NCBI GenBank assembly: GCA_019677205.1
Contig: JAAMXY010001165.1
Span: forward strand, 5,107-38,419
Origin: Pinguiococcus pyrenoidosus
Lineage: Eukaryota; Sar; Pinguiophyceae; Pinguiochrysidales; Pinguiochrysidaceae
Direction of reading: 5' to 3'
Length of the DNA stretch: 33,313 nt
Every line of letters starts with the position of its first letter. The stretch's first letter is position 1. This document shows positions 1 through 13,100 of this stretch, piece by piece. The notes below the pieces were generated by a model. The model saw only the letters and a list, made by a program, of their open reading frames with translations, made no database searches and was not told the DNA's origin. Both the position numbers and the translations under genes were made by a program.

Positions 1-246
1 GGCCTGCGGACACAGCGACAGCACTCTCCGCAGCAGGCCGGGCACCTCTTCGGCAGACGGCGCTGGCGGCGGCAGCGGCGGCGCATCCGGAGGCGCGAAC
101 AGCCGCAAACTCGCTAAATTCAGGAGCGCCACCGGCGAATCGGACGCCGACTTCTTGCGGAGCAGCTCCGCCACGCTGCTGAGCGGCAGGCGCGGCTCCG
201 CCGCGGCCGCCGCCAGCAGCACCGCCACGAGGAGCTTGACCCGCAT
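1..246 (-). CDS. Secreted/ER-type protein, 5' end only (partial)
   Basis: An open frame of 82 codons starts at ATG 246-244 and runs off the left edge without a stop. The product opens with a clear signal peptide: MRVK, then a run of Leu, Val and Ala to about residue 16 (LLVAVLLAAAAA), then EPRLPLSS. The mature part starts with a helical segment (VAELLRKKS), then an alternating Leu/Ala stretch, a Pro-rich stretch (PPDAPPLPPPAP) and another Leu/Arg helix. I do not recognise the family from this fragment. The spacing of signal peptide, ELL helix and LLN is faintly like the start of oligosaccharyltransferase OST3/OST6 subunits, but their core is not visible, so this is not a call. It is transcribed away from TSR2, whose likely start lies 140 nt upstream. 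The signal peptide and high GC at third codon positions support a real gene. Confidence 0.55.
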   Translation of the reverse strand, partial: MRVKLLVAVLLAAAAAEPRLPLSSVAELLRKKSASDSPVALLNLASLRLFAPPDAPPLPPPAPSAEEVPGLLRRVLSLCPQA

Positions 247-385
247 GCTGGCACGGCTTTCCAGACTACCACATCGGCGCAGACCTGTGGCGCAGAGCAA
301 TTGTTCTTGGCCTGCCGGGCCTTATTCCGCTGTGCTATGGCAGCGCAACAGTGCTGACGTACCCCCCCCGCCGAGAAGTCAGGAG
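247..385. promoter_or_regulatory. Short divergent intergenic region
   Basis: These 139 bases separate the predicted start codons of two divergent genes, the signal-peptide protein (minus) and TSR2 (plus), so both promoters and 5' UTRs must lie here or overlap the genes. I see no TATA box. A CCCCCCCCG run lies just upstream of the TSR2 ATG. The regulatory role is inferred from gene layout only. Confidence 0.35.
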
Positions 386-1060
386 ATGGCGCTGCCGGCG
401 CCAGAGCAGCGCTGGGGCGCTTTCGTGTCTGGGCTGCAGGGCGTGTTGCAGTCGTGGACCGCGCTGAACTTGGCGGTGGAGAACAATTGGGGCGGCGGCG
501 ACTCGCACAAGAAGGCGCAGGAGCTCTTCGAGGCCCTTCTGGAGGTGTTCCGCAGAGGCCGGGACATCTACGCCGACGTGGTGGAGGACGTGCTGCTCGT
601 GCGCATGGACGAGAGCTTCCACACGCGCTGCGATGACGGCAGCATCGAAGAAGTGAGCCGCTTGCTGGTGCAGATGTACCACGACTGCGGCAACGGCGAC
701 TTCAGCAAGGTCAACGAGACGCTGGAGCGCCTGCGAGAGCGCCAAGAGAGGGGCGTCTCGGCCGCGAGGGAGAGCCAGGGACAAGTGGAGGCGGCGTCGT
801 CAGACGAAGGTGGAGGAGAGGGGGGCGACAACGATGCGGGGGACGATGATGGGGAATTTGGCGATGCGGATGGCGATGGCGACGGAGACGGGGATGCGAT
901 GAATGAGGAAGAAGAGATGGACACGGAGGCTGCAGGCCCGGGCATCACTGGAGACGGGAACCCGGCGTCGCACGCGCAGCTAGAGGATGATGGCGAAGGA
1001 GGGTGGCAGACAGTGCCCTCCCGGAAAGGCCGGAGAGGAAATCGCCGACGAAACGGATAG
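386..1060 (+). CDS. TSR2: TSR2-like pre-rRNA processing / eS26 chaperone
   Basis: This encodes 224 residues in one exon. TSR2 proteins escort ribosomal protein eS26 to nascent 40S subunits and are needed for 20S pre-rRNA processing. The sequence matches the family over residues 8-117: a Trp-containing N-terminal helix (SWTALNLAVENNWGG, with the diagnostic WGG motif at 35-37), a middle helix region, the acidic signature DESFHTRCDDGSIEEV near 75-90, and a CGNGDFSKVN segment near 101-110. A long acidic Asp/Gly/Glu tail (about 134-180) and a closing WQTV plus basic tail (KGRRGNRRR) follow, as in known TSR2 proteins. The same frame is open upstream to 155, but that part is compositionally unlike the family and overlaps the divergent gene, so I chose ATG 386. 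Its stop lies 82 nt from the stop of the convergent dynein gene. Confidence 0.87.
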   Translation: MALPAPEQRWGAFVSGLQGVLQSWTALNLAVENNWGGGDSHKKAQELFEALLEVFRRGRDIYADVVEDVLLVRMDESFHTRCDDGSIEEVSRLLVQMYHDCGNGDFSKVNETLERLRERQERGVSAARESQGQVEAASSDEGGGEGGDNDAGDDDGEFGDADGDGDGDGDAMNEEEEMDTEAAGPGITGDGNPASHAQLEDDGEGGWQTVPSRKGRRGNRRRNG

Positions 1061-1142
1061 AAAAGCTTCGACTTTGCCTCTCCAGCATCGTCTGGGGGCG
1101 CGAACACCATCCTGTCATTCAAGTTGCGCCTCAACGACTTCT

Positions 1143-4100
1143 CTACGCTTCCACCTTCAGTGAGCAAAAGGCCGCGACACCTGCGCGCACGAAGTAGGCG
1201 TCGTCCGCGAGACCGTCATTGTTCCGGTAGTTCTCGCGGTTGCTCGGCAGCTCGAACGCTTGAATAAAGTTCGTGGAGTGCCCCGTGGTCGACAGAGTGC
1301 CGCGGCGAGAGAGCACCTTGTACACGGGGAGCCTGTACACCCCTCGCTTCGTCGGCTCGCGGTCCTTCACGGGGAGCAGATGGATCAGAGGCGCACTGGT
1401 GAAGAGCTGCTTCGGGAGGGAGTCGTCCAGCTCCATGGTGTCCCTGTTCCACCGCGCCCCTTCCAGGAACAGCCCTCGGATGTAGACGCCGTCCTCCGGG
1501 GCGTCCTTGATGCCGTCGACCTCTTCTCTGAGCGGCACAAAGTTGAAGTCGATGGTGTCAATCGGGAAGGCGTGCTTCCTGGCGAAGTTCTGCTTGGAGC
1601 CCGTGAGGAAGGCCTGCGGGAAGTAGAAGCCGCTGATCCAGAACACTTTCGGAGTGCCGCACTCAATCCACAGAGAAACGAATTGCAGGCGCTGGACGAG
1701 GTCGTTGGTCCAGTTCAGGAGGGGCATCATCGACGGGTACGCGTTCGCCTCCCACAGCTTGGGAACCTGACTCGCGGCGATCTGGCCCGCCATCGCCTCG
1801 AGCTCCCCCGACATGACGACAAGGCCCTTGAGCGCCTTCTGCAGCTCCGGCAGCGTCCTCTCTATCACGCTGATGAGCTTGTTGTACCGAATGCATTCCT
1901 GGGTGAGCACGGTGTTCATGCTCTCCTCGTAGACGACGGGGTACTTCGCCTTGATGTCTTCCACGTGGAAGAGCGAAAACTCGTGCAGCTTCTCGGCAAT
2001 CTCCTCGCAAGCACGGCCGATGATGTCCTCCCGACTCATGCCGCCCTCCGACGAGGACTGCGCCTGCATTGCGAGGATGGTGTCGAAGGTGCCGAAGGTC
2101 TCCTCCTGCGCGCACGCGATGTTGGCGTTCTCGTGGAGGCCGAACACGGCGGGCCCCGCCGTCAAGGGCAGCGACTCGATGTACTCCAGATAGCTGCCGT
2201 GCGGATCGTCCTGGTCGAAGGAGATGCTCCGGTACACGCCGCTTTGCTCGAACGGATGGTCGTCCAAGAGCGTCTCCTTGCGGTAGTAGTCGTTCATGAT
2301 CACGTCGATGGTCCGCAGGTCGATGTAGTCGGTGACCCTGCCACCGTAGTTGATGTAGGACGTGAGGAACTGAAGCACTCGGTAGGGAATCTCGTCGTAG
2401 CTGTCAATGAAAATCTCCAGTTGATCCTTGGAAATGTCCAAGTCGGTGTCGTTGAACTCGTACGGGATGTTCCATCCCAGCGGGCCGAACTTGCGGCGCT
2501 CCTGCACGACGGCGTGGAAGAAGCTGAGGCCGAAGAGCAGCTTCTTGTACTCGAAGGGCTTCGCCGTGACGCCCAGCTTCTCGTTGTCGAGCTTGAAGTA
2601 CGCGCTGCGGAGGTTGGCTTTGAGCCCCTTGGGCGGCTCGTTGGTCATCTTCACGCCGTTCTGCAAGATGGACACGGGGAAGAAGGGCGATGGCATGCTC
2701 GTCAGCCACAGGCGAAAGTCTTTGTGGGTGTTCTCCGGCGAGAAGGTTTCGCACAGACGCTCCAATTCCACCAGCCACGAGACGTAGAGATGGCAGTTCT
2801 GCAGGTAGACCCACGTGCCGCGCTGCTGACCCTCCTGGATGAGACGCACCGCCTTGGGCCCTTGACCCTGGCCCAGCGACAGCGCCTTGACCTTCTTGTC
2901 GAAGCTCATCTGCGCGGCGAACTCGTAGAACGCCTTGGTCGGGTCGGAGCCTTTCGTGAGCAGGAAGATGAGCGGCGTGGTCGGCGTCGAGTCCGCGAAC
3001 GACGTCGCGAGGTTAAAGGGCGGCGGCTCCACGAAGCGCTGGCCCTGGACGTCGATCACGTAGTCCATGATGCCGTCGGGAATCTTGTCCGGGCGCAGAC
3101 TCCTCAAGACGCACAGGCGCTGAAACCCCCCAAGCTGCGCCTCCCAGGGCGGCGCGAGCTCGAATCTCTCGGGCTTGGACTGGTCGTAGTACCCTCTCCA
3201 CGCGTCTAGGTGTTGGTGGAAATCCTGCGCGAGGCCTTGGAAGCGCTCCAGGCCGGACAGCTCGCACACGTCGCCCCACATGCGCTTGTCGATCCAGTGC
3301 GGCGCGGGGTTGTCGACCGCGGCGGCACCGACGCCTTTGCCGCTGAGCAGGAACTGCCACTCCAACGGGTCCAGGCGCCCTTCGCCCTTGAGGATGTTGG
3401 CGCAGAGCACGAAGGAGAAGAGCAGCTTGTGCTTCTCGAAGAGGCTGCGGCAGATGTTGACATACACATAGTACGTGAAGTAGTCATTCAGGTTCCGCAA
3501 CCGCGCTGCGAGCGCATCGGCGCCCTCGGCCTGGCGAATGGCCTGGACGAAGAGGTTGGTGAACCACTGCAGCGAGTACTGGTACATCGGGTCCACCATG
3601 CTGAGCTCGGCGATGCAGAAGTACAGCACGGCGCCGCGGAAGGCTACGGGTCGGTAGCCCTCTCGGGTGGCGTCGATGTCTTTCTCGGTGGCTTCGGCCT
3701 CGGTGACTTTGGTGTTGATCTCCTGCGACTTCTTCTTGGACGTGGCCAGGGTGTCGATGAGCTCCACGTCGTCGAGGATGTTCCCCGTGGCGTTGCTGAG
3801 CATGTACAAGATGCGGTCCTCGATGTCCTTCAGCTCGCGCTTCATCCGCGCGTTGGACAGCACCAACGAGTTCTTCTTCTCCTCCATCTCTGGCAACTCC
3901 TCCACCACCACCGTGCCCAGCAGCTGGTCCTCCAGCCCCGTGAAGGTGATGGCGAAGTTCACCAGGCTCACCTTGACGCACACCTCGGGCGGGTAGTGCG
4001 GGTTGGGCAACGCGGTCGTCATGAAGAAGCGGAAGCTGTCGTTCCAGGGAATGGTACTATCGCCGATGCGGATCATCTTCGTGCCGCCCTGCTTGAAGGT

Positions 4101-7100
4101 CTGCTGGAGCAGCAGCGGCTCGATGGCCGCGTCCAGGCTCTCGCCAAGGTTCTCCAGAAGCACCCAGCGGCCGAAGCGGACGCCGTTCTCCAGGAGGCGT
4201 AAGAAGTTCTTGTCGCTCTGCTTCACGACGTCCAGGCCGTTCTCGCTGAAGCCAGGGTCTCGGCCCATGTTCTTGATGAAGGTGTTGCCCTGGCCCTGCG
4301 GGTCGATGAGCAGCGGATACCGCCGACTCTTCTCCATCAGGATGCCGTTCTCCACGCTGTGCGAGTCGGCCGGGAGGCCCAGGATGGTCCAGCCGCGGAT
4401 GCGAACCGGGTCGGCCAGGGTGCCGCGCACGTCGCAACCGCAGGTATGGGGGATGTCCTGGGCCACCAGGCGAGCTTGCCAGGCGTCCACCAGCCTGCGA
4501 CGGAAGAGCGGCGTAAAAGCGCCGGCGTACGCGATGGTACCGGCGCTTACCAAGGAGTCGCCCACGAGGTTCCCGTAGTCGTTCTCCAGCTTGGCGCAGG
4601 TGGCGGTCCATCTACTGCGCTCTCCGCCGAGGCCGCCGATGAGCTTCTGCGCGCGTTGGAGCCGCGCGCGGCATTCCTCGACGTCCTGGACCAGCTGCTC
4701 CTTGCGGGCCGTGGCCTCGCTGAGGTTCGCCTCCAGGACGTCGATGCGGTCCACCACCGCCTTGAGGCGTGCCTGGGCGGCTTCCAGAGACTTCAAGGTC
4801 TCCGCCAGCGTCTGCTGTGCCTCGGCCAGCATGCGGCGCTTGGGCTCCACCATGAGCGCCACCTGGTGGTATTTGTACATGGCGCGCACCCACATGCACA
4901 TGGCGCGGCACGCGCTGGAGGCCTTCTTGATGACCTCCGGCGTGAACTCGTCCATCTGGTAGTACTGCTCGATCTTGCGGATGAGCGTGTCGGGGATGTT
5001 GTCCTTGTCGTAGTCCTGCATGTCGGCGATGAGCTTCTTGGCGTTGCTCAGCAAGTGCTTCTTCCCCGCAGCGAAGTAGTCGTTCAGCTTTTTACCCGGG
5101 TTGTCCGGATCGTTCACCTTCTCGGGCTTCACGCTGAACATGATGCACACCGCCTCCATGGTGAGCGTCACGCCGCGCGGGGGCTTGCCCATGGACTTCA
5201 CCTCGTCCACGTCGGCTTTGGACAAGTCCCGGAGGCAACTCACCGCCACCTCCAGCGCCGGCAGGGCCTCGGCCAGGTCGGCCTCTGCCGAGTCTTTGAT
5301 CTGCTGGGTAGCGGCCGCCTTCTGCTGGGCGTCGGCCTCTTCCGCCTCGACGCCTTTCTGGGTCTCCGCGGCGACGGCCTTGTCCTTGGTGATGTCCTCG
5401 ATCATCTGATCCACCTCGACCTGCGTTGCTTGCAAGATCGGCTCCTTCTCGGTGAGCTCCGCCTGCAGCGTCGCCACCTGCTCCGCCGTGGACACCAGCT
5501 TGTCCAAGCCCACCTGCAGGCGCGTCTTCAGGGTGCCGACCTCGTCGCGCTTCTCGAGCAGGACGCTCTTGTACGTGCCCAGCAGCTCCAGGTAGCTGGT
5601 GGGCGTGACGTAGTAGTGGCGCCGCAGCTGTGCCAGGAAGTCGCGAGCCGTACTGCTGACGCTCTGGTGCAGCAGCTTCACGAAGTCCACCACGACGTCC
5701 ACGCTCTCGCCAAGCGCGAGCTCCGGGTCCGTCATCGTGCGCCGCGCCACCGAGCGCAGCGCGTCGTCCGGCCACTCCATGAACCAGTCGATGCTGCAAC
5801 AGGTACCCAGCGAGGGGAACATGCGCAGTCGGCTGCGAAAGGCGCTGCCCAGCGGACTCATGCACAGTACCACGTGGATGTTGTTGCGAACGCGACGCAA
5901 GTACTGCGCGAAGATGTTGAGCTTGGTGGGCGCCAGTCGGCGCTTGGCGCACTCCGGCTTGCATGCCGTCGCGATGGCGTCCAGATCCTCCGGCGCGTAG
6001 AGGTTGGGCACGTCGCCGGCGTTCAGGATGCCGTTCAGGTCCTCCAGCATCTGCTCATGGACGATCTGTACGTCGCTGAGCAAGAAGGTGATGCTGTGGT
6101 TCTCGACGCCGGCCGCCAGCAAACATTCCTTGACGTTCTCCCGCCACTCGGGCACGCCGTAGCCCTTGGAGATCTCGATCTGGTACAGGCGGTAGTCGGC
6201 CATGAAGCTGGCCAGGCGGCACAGCGACTGGCGTCCCGAGCCGCCGACGCCCAGCAGCAGCGCGTTGCCCTGCGGCTGACGCAGCACGCGAGAAATGCGT
6301 GCCACGTGCTCGATGGCGTCGTTGAAGAGGACCAAACCCATGGGCCTGCCATTGCTTTCGGCGTCGTACTCGTTGAGATACTCCTCCACGATGGGCTGCA
6401 AGGCGTCCATGTCCAGCACCTCTTCGTACACCTTGGGGTCGGCGCCGGGAATCAGAAAGTCCACGAAGAGCACTTTGCCGTCGTCGGGCAGCACGCTCCG
6501 CAGCTCCACGCCCAGCGTGTCATGGAGCTTGAGCGCCAGCAGCGCGTTGAACCATGCGAGGTCGTCGTGATTGATCAGGCGGTCGGCGAAAACTCGCTGG
6601 CACTCGTGGAACCAAAGCCGGAGCAGCGCTGCGCGGTCCGGCACCTTCTTGGGGCTGGCCATGAGCACGCCCTGGAACACCTTGGACAGGTCTCGCAAGT
6701 TGTAGGTGTAGTGCGCCTTCGCCGGCGTCGGTCGCAAGTCCGCCAGGATCACGTTGTAGACGGCCACCGTGCTAGAAACGATGCCATCGCCCAGCTCCTT
6801 CAAGTCCTCGGGGAAACCCTGGCTCAGGAAGAACTCCAGGATGGTGCCGTAGATCCGCAGCATACTCTCGTCTTCCATGGGCGTGTAGGTCACGATGTTG
6901 AAGTGGCGCACGAAGCGCGCTGTCAGTGGATTCCGCCCGCCGCCCGGCGGTCCGCATGCGCAGGCCATGATGACGTCGATGATCTTGCGATGCTCCAGTT
7001 CCGAGCGGTCGTACCACCCGCCGGAGTCGAACCACTGGCGGAGGAGCTCGATGGGCGGCTGTGCGCCGTACTCCTCCTTCTGCGGCATGTTCACGTCGTC

Positions 7101-10100
7101 CACGAAGATCACGAAGCGCTTGCCGGCCGAAGGGCCAAAGACGCCTTTGCGGCGTTTCTCGCACTTGCTGTCCAGGAAGTCCTGGGTCTGGTTGGCGGAC
7201 GTCTGAGCACTGAAGGCCATCACGAGAGGAACCACGGCCTCCTCCGCCTCGGTCTGCAGGTACCGGCCGATGTTCACGGTCTTGCCCGTGCCCGTGGGGC
7301 CGCACATGAAGGTGTGCCTCTGGTTGCGGGTGAGCATGTCAAAGAGGCGCGTGTAGCGCACGGAGTCGGTGGTGGGGATGATCATCTCCGCGAAGCTCAT
7401 CTTGGCGTCCATCACAAACGCTTCGCGCGTCTCCATCCACGGGATCCATTTGTGCGTCGGCAGGTCGAAGAAGTAGTCATACACGACACCCTCTGACGGC
7501 AGGGGCGTCTGAAAGCCGTTCGCCGCCAGCTGGCGACGCAGGAAGTCATCAAACGCCTTTCGGCCGGACGCGTCGGTTGTACAGCCCATCGACCAAATGA
7601 GGCAGAAGACGAAGATCTCGTCGAGGCTTTGGACAAAGTCGTTCTTGTCGTCCTCGCCACGCTCGTCGCGACCCTCCTTGTCCAGGTACGGCTCGATCCA
7701 GCAGTCGAAGAGATTTATCATGCCGGCCACCAGGCAATTGTCGTGGGTGGGCAGCGGCTCGGAGAGGCTCCGCCGCAGCAGAGCGCGACACGGTCCGATG
7801 AAGCGGTCGAAGAGGCTTTGCAACCGACCCTTCACCTCCGGCGTGCCGAGGAAGTCCGGCAGGGTGTCTTCCCAGCTCTGCAGCAGCGGGTCGTAGCCCA
7901 GGCTCTTGGGTTCCATGTAAATCATGCCGCAGCGGCTCACCGTGGCCGGAGAGGCGACGGCTAGATCCTCGGGTTCGAACATCATCGTCATCTCGTCGCT
8001 GAGGCCCATGATCTCGCCGCTGGTGAGGCACAGCTTCTTGTTGTCGTCGAGGACGGTGTTCATGTTCTCGATCCAGATGGCGTCGACCGGGCCGTCGAAG
8101 ATGGTCCACTTCAGCGTGGGGCTGTCGTCCTTGATGCAGGCGCGGATGATGTTGGCCAGGATGCCGTCGTGCCACTCGTGGGTGTTGGGATCGAACTCGC
8201 CGTAGAGCTGCCCCATCGTGATGGACTTGGGGTTCAGATGGTGCGTCGTGACCTTCTCGTAGCGGACGCCGTCGACGCCGCGGTCCTTGAGATGCGACAA
8301 GGCGAATTGCAGCACCTTGATGTTAGACGACTTGCCGCCGCCCGTAGGGCCCACCACCATGAGACCGTGGCGCACGCAGATCATCTCGTATAGCTCGATG
8401 GTCTTCCTCAGGAAGATGGGAACAGCCTGGAGATTCATCTTTCGCATCCCAAGCTTGATGGCCTCCAGCAGCGGCCCGTAGTCGAAGGGAGGGCGCTCGA
8501 TGCTCGGGAACAAGTCGCTCAAGATACCCTCGAAAAGCGGAAGGTCGTGCGCCAGGAACTTCGGCACATTGACGTCTTGTAGCGCGCGAAGCAGAAGCGC
8601 CTCCTCCACCTCATCCGGGTTGGCCCGCTTCAAGTTGCCCGCCGCGGTGATGACGGTCTTCACCGCGCGCATGCCGTAGTCGTAGTGGTCCTGAGAGCTC
8701 AGCTGCTCGGAACAAAGGCGGAACGTCGCCACCATCTTCTTGGCGCATTTGCGGTTCTCTAGGTATCCGTAGGAGAAAAGCATGATCTCGCCGATCAGCG
8801 CGTAGTCCGGCACCATCATGGCCACGGGACGGAAGAGCGCCTCGAGGTTGTCGGGCAGCGTGGAGCGGCCGGCGTAGCCGGGGTTCATGGTGATGAAGAC
8901 ACTGAAGCGCGGGTCGACGTCGATCTCGGTACCTTCGAAGAACTTGCGGGTCTCGCCAGCCTTCACGGCGGACTGCAGCGTGATGATCTGCTGCGCGATC
9001 ACGCTGAGCACCTCGATGTTGATGCGATTGAACTCGTCGAAGCACGCGAAAGCGCCGGAGCTCGCGAGACCTTTGAAAAACTTGCCCATCGCCAGGTAGT
9101 CCAATCCATCCGAGCTGCGACGTCGAAAGATCAGGAGCAGGCATGGCAACCAGTCTTTCCCCATCCTTTGCAGTGCGGGGCCTCAGGGTCGCTTACCAGT
9201 TGTACACGATACAGGCCGTGGCCAGCGCCTTGGCCATGTCCTTGGTGGTCTCGGTCTTGCCCGTCCCTGCCGGCCCCGCCGGCGCGCCGCCAAGGATCAT
9301 CTGCAAGGCGCCCATGAGCGTCAAGTAGCACTTGTCCGTCAAGGGCGTGATCACGAGGCGAAAGGTGTTGCCGAGGTACTCGTAGCCGTACTGGCGCACG
9401 CTGGACACCATGACCACCTCGAGGTCGCCGGCGTCCTCGTCGCCTCGCCAGTAGAAGCGCATCTGGCTGATCCAGTCGAAGTCCTCCTTGGAGGCCACGC
9501 CGTTGTCCGCCATCTTCAGCATCATGTCCCGCGCGTGAACGTCCAGCACGGCCAGCGCGCCGATCTTCACCCGCGCGTTCTTGGACAGCTTGCCGCGGAT
9601 GAGATACACCATGTCCTCCAGCTGATTGCAGAGCACGTCGTAGTACGCCCGGACGCCAGCGGCGCCGGAGGCGTCGAGGTACTCCTCGGTCTCTCGGGTC
9701 CAATGTGCCTGACTTCCGTTGAGCACGACCTGCGCCGGCCACTTCTGCATCCACTCCGTCCTGGGCGTGGCGACGTAGTCCAGGATGCCCTTGATCATCT
9801 CGCGGCGCACGGAGAGCTGCATCATGTCGCAGAGCTCCACCATCCAGTGCTCGATGTTCTTGTCGACGGGGTCCACCGCGTTCGCGAAGGCCACCTCTTC
9901 TCCCTCCCTGGAACGCATGAGGGAGATCTTCAGATCGGCTTCGAAGTGCACGCGGTGGATGCCCTCGAAGCACTTCTTCAGGTGCGGCTGCACCATCATG
10001 GGGTCCTTGGTCTCCGACAGGATCTCCAGCAACTCGTCGTTGGACAAGAAGTAGAAGCGCGCGAAGCCCGCGCGCTTGGTCTCGAGATAGTCCGCCAGGC

Positions 10101-13100
10101 CCTTCTGTACCATGTCCAGCAGCTTGTTGCTCTCTCGGAAGCGCTCGAGCAGCTTACGATCGGCGCAGAACGTCAAGGCATTTCGGTTGTGCTGCGCGGA
10201 TTGCATGGTCTTTCTCCAGTGCTTGTCGACGGTGCTGAAGCGCTTGCCCTCGATGGGCAGCTGCTTGTTGATGTCCGCGGAGTCGAAGATGGGCTGCAAG
10301 TACAGCCAGTTGCGCTGCACCTTGATCCACTCGTCGAGGTTCTCGGACACCAGCTGTAGCTTGGCGTTCCATGAGAAGATTCTTTCTTCAAAGGGACCCT
10401 TGAAGGCCGAGAACGTCATGGCCTGCGTCATGGTGATGTGCTCGTCGAGCAGCGCGATGTACTCGTCCAGTCCTTTCAGGATGTAGGTGCCCGTCTCCCG
10501 GTACGGCTCGATCACCAGATCCACCTCCGCCCACGCGGCTTCCATGTTGTCCAGCGCGGTCTCGATGCCGAACTCCTTGGCCGCGGTCTCGCTCACCTTG
10601 TTGATGATCTCCACGTTGTCGGCCAGACCCTGCGCCAGCACCGTCTCCAAGGTGTATGTCTCGTCGGGGAGAATGTCCTTTCCAAGTACGGCGCTCAGCT
10701 GGAGCCAATGGCGCTCTCGCATACCCGGCACGCGCAGACTGGTGATGACGGGGAGGTTGGGCTTGAAGGCGTCGACCTTTGCCTTGAAGTCTCTGCCGAC
10801 TTTGAGGCACCCTTCCAGCTCGTTCTTTTCGAAAGTCTTGACCGCTCGGTTCAGGCTGCGCGACGTGGCGACGACGGACTTCTCCACCACCTCGGCGTCG
10901 AGGTCCAGGAAGGGCCCCGTCATCCACTTCTCCTGCCAGCTGTGCCAGTTGCTGAGGTTCTCCCACAGGTCATAGAAGGGCTCAAAGGCCTTTCGAACGT
11001 CTGCAAGGGCGTCGTAGTCGGTGACGTCCTTCTGCAGCAGCGCCTCGCGTGAGTTGAAGAGTCGCGCCGTTTCGTCGCATTCGTCGAGTTCGCTCTTGAG
11101 CGCTCGTACTTTGATGACGATCTGGTCCAGTCGGGCCATGTCGGTCAGGGTCTCCAGGCCCTTTACCTCGGCGCCTTTCTCCTTGATGCGCTCGACAAAG
11201 GCGATCTGCGCCTCGGTCATCTCCGAGTCGAAGCGATCGTGCAGGGCCGTGTTCTCCACCCTGAGCTTGTCGATCTCGTTCAGTATGCGCCGCGGCCATC
11301 CGTAGACTTCCCAGCGGATGCCCGCGGCGTCTCGGCGGAGCCGGCAGCGCATCGTGCTGTCCAGGACATCATAGGACTTCAGGATGTCGAGCCGGATCGG
11401 GTCGATCTCTCGAAGCGAACCCGGCGTGGACGCCATGTACTCTTCCATACCCGTGAGCGCCTCGACGTCGTTGATGGACTCTCGCAAGTGAGCCAGGATG
11501 CCCGAGTACGCGCGGCACTGCGCCGCCGCTTTGTCCACCAGCTGCTCTGCGAAGCAGGCCAAGATCCGCGAGCAGATGTGCTCGTGTTTCTCGCTCAGGA
11601 ACCTCCGCACCTTCTCGGCGTTCACCAAGATGAGACCGAGCGACACGCTGGGAGGTATGGCGTCTAGAACGCTTTTCGCCTGCTCCGCGTGCTCCAGAGC
11701 CGCCTTCTTGAGCTTCAGGGCGTCGAGGGTATCCTTGTCCTTGTCGACGGCGCCGTCTATGATGGACGCCACGTAGGCCTCCGCGTCCAGGCGGATGAAG
11801 TCGTGGTACGTCGAGAAGTGCTTAAGGTACTCCTCCGCGTGTCGCACCTGCTCCGCCAGCTTCTCCGCTGCTCTTTGGCGGGCTTCGCTGACGAAGGCCT
11901 CGTGCGCGTGCGGCACGTTCATCACGGGGTCGTGGGACCAGAACAAGTTCTGCATGACGCGTCTCTCAACCCGAACGATGTTCTGCACTTCTTCCAGCGC
12001 GGACTTGAAGCACTTCAGCGGTGCCTCCACCAACGCTGCCAACGGGGAGGAATAGCTGATCAGATCGGCGGCTTCCTTCCCATCCGGCGAGACATCCATC
12101 GTGAGCGCGAAAAGAGCTTTGTGGCGGATCCGTACACCTTCGGGAGAGACTCGCTCCGGGACGGAGCATCGAACATCGTTGGCACCCTGGACGGCGACGG
12201 TGCCGGAGCATGCGAAGTCGAGGAAGTCGTCGAAGTCCTGCACGCTCTGCAAGACCAAGTAGCGGATGGTGTCCTGCATCATGAAATTGACGCAGCAGAG
12301 GAGCTTCTTCAGCTTGCCGAATTGGTAGATCTCGTTGGAGCTCTCGGCCAGGTTGAAGGAGCCTTTGCTGATGCCTTTGAGGCCGCTGCGAATGCCGTTC
12401 ACCACGTTGACCACGTACTGCTCTCGCAGCGCCGCGGAGACCGTCTTCAGCTGCTGCGTCTGCATGTTGCGGAACTCTTCGAGCTGCACGGTCTTCGTGG
12501 CCCTCGCGAAGAGGGACTGCGGTGAGGGCGCCGCCGTGCTGGAAGTCCTCACGAACAGGAGCCGCAGCGACTCGCGACGCACGTTGCCCAGGATGTCGAT
12601 GATCTCGCTCCTGGTGTAGTAGCTTCGGACGGCGAACTCGTGGGCTCGGTGCCGAAGCTCAAAGCCCGGCGCTCGGTACTTCTCAAAGAAGTCTTTGGTC
12701 GTCTTCACCACCGCACTGCTCCGCAGGCTCGCGGATTGCGCGTCCCTCTCCGCCTTCAAGGCGGGTGCCACGGGCGACAGCAGCCCCTCGAGGCTAGGCT
12801 CGTCGTGCCGCTGGAGAAGCATGAGAGAGTTCATGCAGCGGAGGTAGCTGAAGTGCACCTCCTGAACGAGCGGATCGGACGCCGCAAGCTCCGGCGATCC
12901 TTTGACCCTGGCTTTCGTGAGAATGCGCGCCACCTGCTCTCCGTTCAGCCGCCTGGCGCTTCCGAGGGGCATCCCATCCAGGTACAGGTTCCGCATGATG
13001 CTGACCTCTGCCTCGCGCCGAGAGAAGTGAGCGCGCTCCACGCGGTCGGCGAAGTTCACGGGGTCCTCCGCTTTGAACATGATCTCCAGGCGGCTCTTCA

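Noticed and set aside
155-385. N-terminal extension of TSR2
   Set aside because: The frame is open, but the extra 77 residues are Ser/Arg-rich, unlike the family, and overlap the divergent signal-peptide gene.
1260-3209. 649-codon plus-strand frame
   Set aside because: It is antisense to the C-terminal part of dynein and has the same biased composition and no recognisable domain.
4359-7496. 1045-codon open frame on the plus strand
   Set aside because: It lies wholly antisense to the AAA3-AAA6 part of dynein. The product is an His/Leu/Val/Arg-rich mirror of GC-rich codons with no domain. Long antisense frames are expected in such DNA.
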